From Planctomycetales bacterium (GTDB taxonomy: Bacteria; Planctomycetota; Planctomycetia; Isosphaerales; Isosphaeraceae): DNA of 5,381 bases. The notes beneath the pieces are model-generated. The model did no database searches, had not been told where the DNA came from, and worked only from the letters and a program-made list of their open reading frames with translations. The translations under genes were made by a program, and so were the position numbers. The stretch lies in the NCBI GenBank assembly GCA_027435495.1, contig DAHZZC010000011.1, positions 1 to 5,381 on the forward strand, read 5' to 3'. Positions 4,814 to 5,381 of the stretch are shown here, piece after piece. Position 1 is the stretch's first letter, and the number at the start of each line of letters is the position of its first letter.

Positions 4814-5380
4814 TCAGAGCCCGTCGTAGGTCCGGCCCCAGGGCTTGGGGATGTCGGTGACGAGCCGGCCTCCCTTGAAGATCGAGACGGTCCCGGTTGA
4901 TTGCGAAATGCAGAGAGCCAGGGCCTGCGACATTGCCGTGATCCCGGCGGCGGCCTCGTGCCGGGTCCCCAGGCCGTGAGGCAGGGGAGGGTCGAGCTTC
5001 CCGCGCGGGGCCAGGTACCGTCCCGCGGCCAGGACCACCCCGTCCCCTCGGACGATGAACGCCCCGTCGATCGCCGAGAACTCCTTGATCGTCTCCTCTA
5101 GCCGGGAGTCGAGGATGTTCCGCTCCGACTCGGGGTAGCCGTGAAACGGGTTGATCACAAGCTGGTGGCTCTGCGCCAGAACCCGCTCGCTGTCGCCGAC
5201 GACGAAGACCGTCCCCACGGGGCGCCCCTCGCGTCCCTCGACCCCCAGTTCACCGGCGACGGTCAGCACGCGTTCGAAGACCGTCGCCGTGACGTCCTCC
5301 GGCAGGGGCTCGGCGGTCGCCGACGAGAACAGCTCGATCTCCTTGCCCATGTCCAGGACCATGATCGTGTCGATGGTCCC
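4814..5380 (-). CDS. Diadenylate cyclase (c-di-AMP synthase), C-terminal DAC domain, 5' end outside the window
   Basis: The enzyme family joins two ATP molecules into the second messenger cyclic di-AMP. The visible 188 residues carry a DisA_N/DAC domain: GRPVGTVFVVGD, then NPFHGYPESERNILD, the catalytic-type DGA motif (codons at 5068-5060), LPHGLGTRHEAAAGIT (a variant of the GTRHRAA motif, with Glu for the second Arg) and the SQSTGTVSIFKGG strand block. The frame stays open to the right edge (GTIDTI before the first Met at 5362), so that Met is probably internal and an N-terminal domain is missing from view. A DAC domain at the C-terminus after another domain recalls the DacZ-type layout of archaea and some bacteria rather than DisA, which has its DAC domain first, or CdaA, which starts with membrane helices; this subtype is inferred. 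No membrane segment is visible. The gene converges on the plus-strand operon. Confidence 0.92.
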   Translation of the reverse strand, partial: GTIDTIMVLDMGKEIELFSSATAEPLPEDVTATVFERVLTVAGELGVEGREGRPVGTVFVVGDSERVLAQSHQLVINPFHGYPESERNILDSRLEETIKEFSAIDGAFIVRGDGVVLAAGRYLAPRGKLDPPLPHGLGTRHEAAAGITAMSQALALCISQSTGTVSIFKGGRLVTDIPKPWGRTYDGL

Positions 5381-5381
5381 G

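Noticed and set aside
4655..4900. 81-codon plus-strand frame
   Set aside because: It lies over the repeat array and the end of the diadenylate cyclase gene in antisense; composition is not protein-like.

Overview
The window looks like chromosomal DNA from a high-GC planctomycete, probably of the Isosphaeraceae type. Three things suggest this: an ECF sigma factor with a long C-terminal extension that carries a membrane segment and coiled coils, small membrane proteins of an MRVSIAEIMA type, and intergenic hairpin repeats. The lineage is an inference from sequence style, because the window contains no marker gene.

Layout from left to right. Positions 1-146 are non-coding. They hold a 20-bp perfect inverted repeat and two back-to-back hairpins next to the stop codon of the first gene. 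Positions 147-1775 (minus) encode an ECF-type sigma factor fused to a membrane segment and a coiled-coil tail. Positions 1776-1994 are a divergent promoter region. Positions 1995-3629 (plus) encode a large membrane-anchored coiled-coil protein with a Gly/Met/Asn-rich linker and a conserved-looking C-terminal block. A small multi-pass membrane protein follows (3656-4177, plus). It overlaps a VapB-like antitoxin gene (4132-4389, plus), which in turn overlaps a 35-codon ORF (4386-4493) where a VapC toxin would be expected. Positions 4494-4813 are non-coding and packed with inverted repeats, including an alternating array of short hairpin repeats. Positions 4814-5380 (minus) encode the C-terminal part of a diadenylate cyclase (c-di-AMP synthase), whose 5' end lies outside the window.

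The three plus-strand genes are close or overlapping and probably share one transcript starting in the divergent region. The sigma factor, read the other way from the same region, may control itself and possibly the coiled-coil gene; this is inference. The diadenylate cyclase converges on the plus-strand genes and is separated from them by the repeat-rich spacer. No complete new system can be demonstrated here. The points most worth a second look are the hairpin repeat array with compensatory base changes, the membrane-tethered sigma factor facing a coiled-coil membrane protein, the orphan antitoxin, and the altered RHR motif of the diadenylate cyclase.
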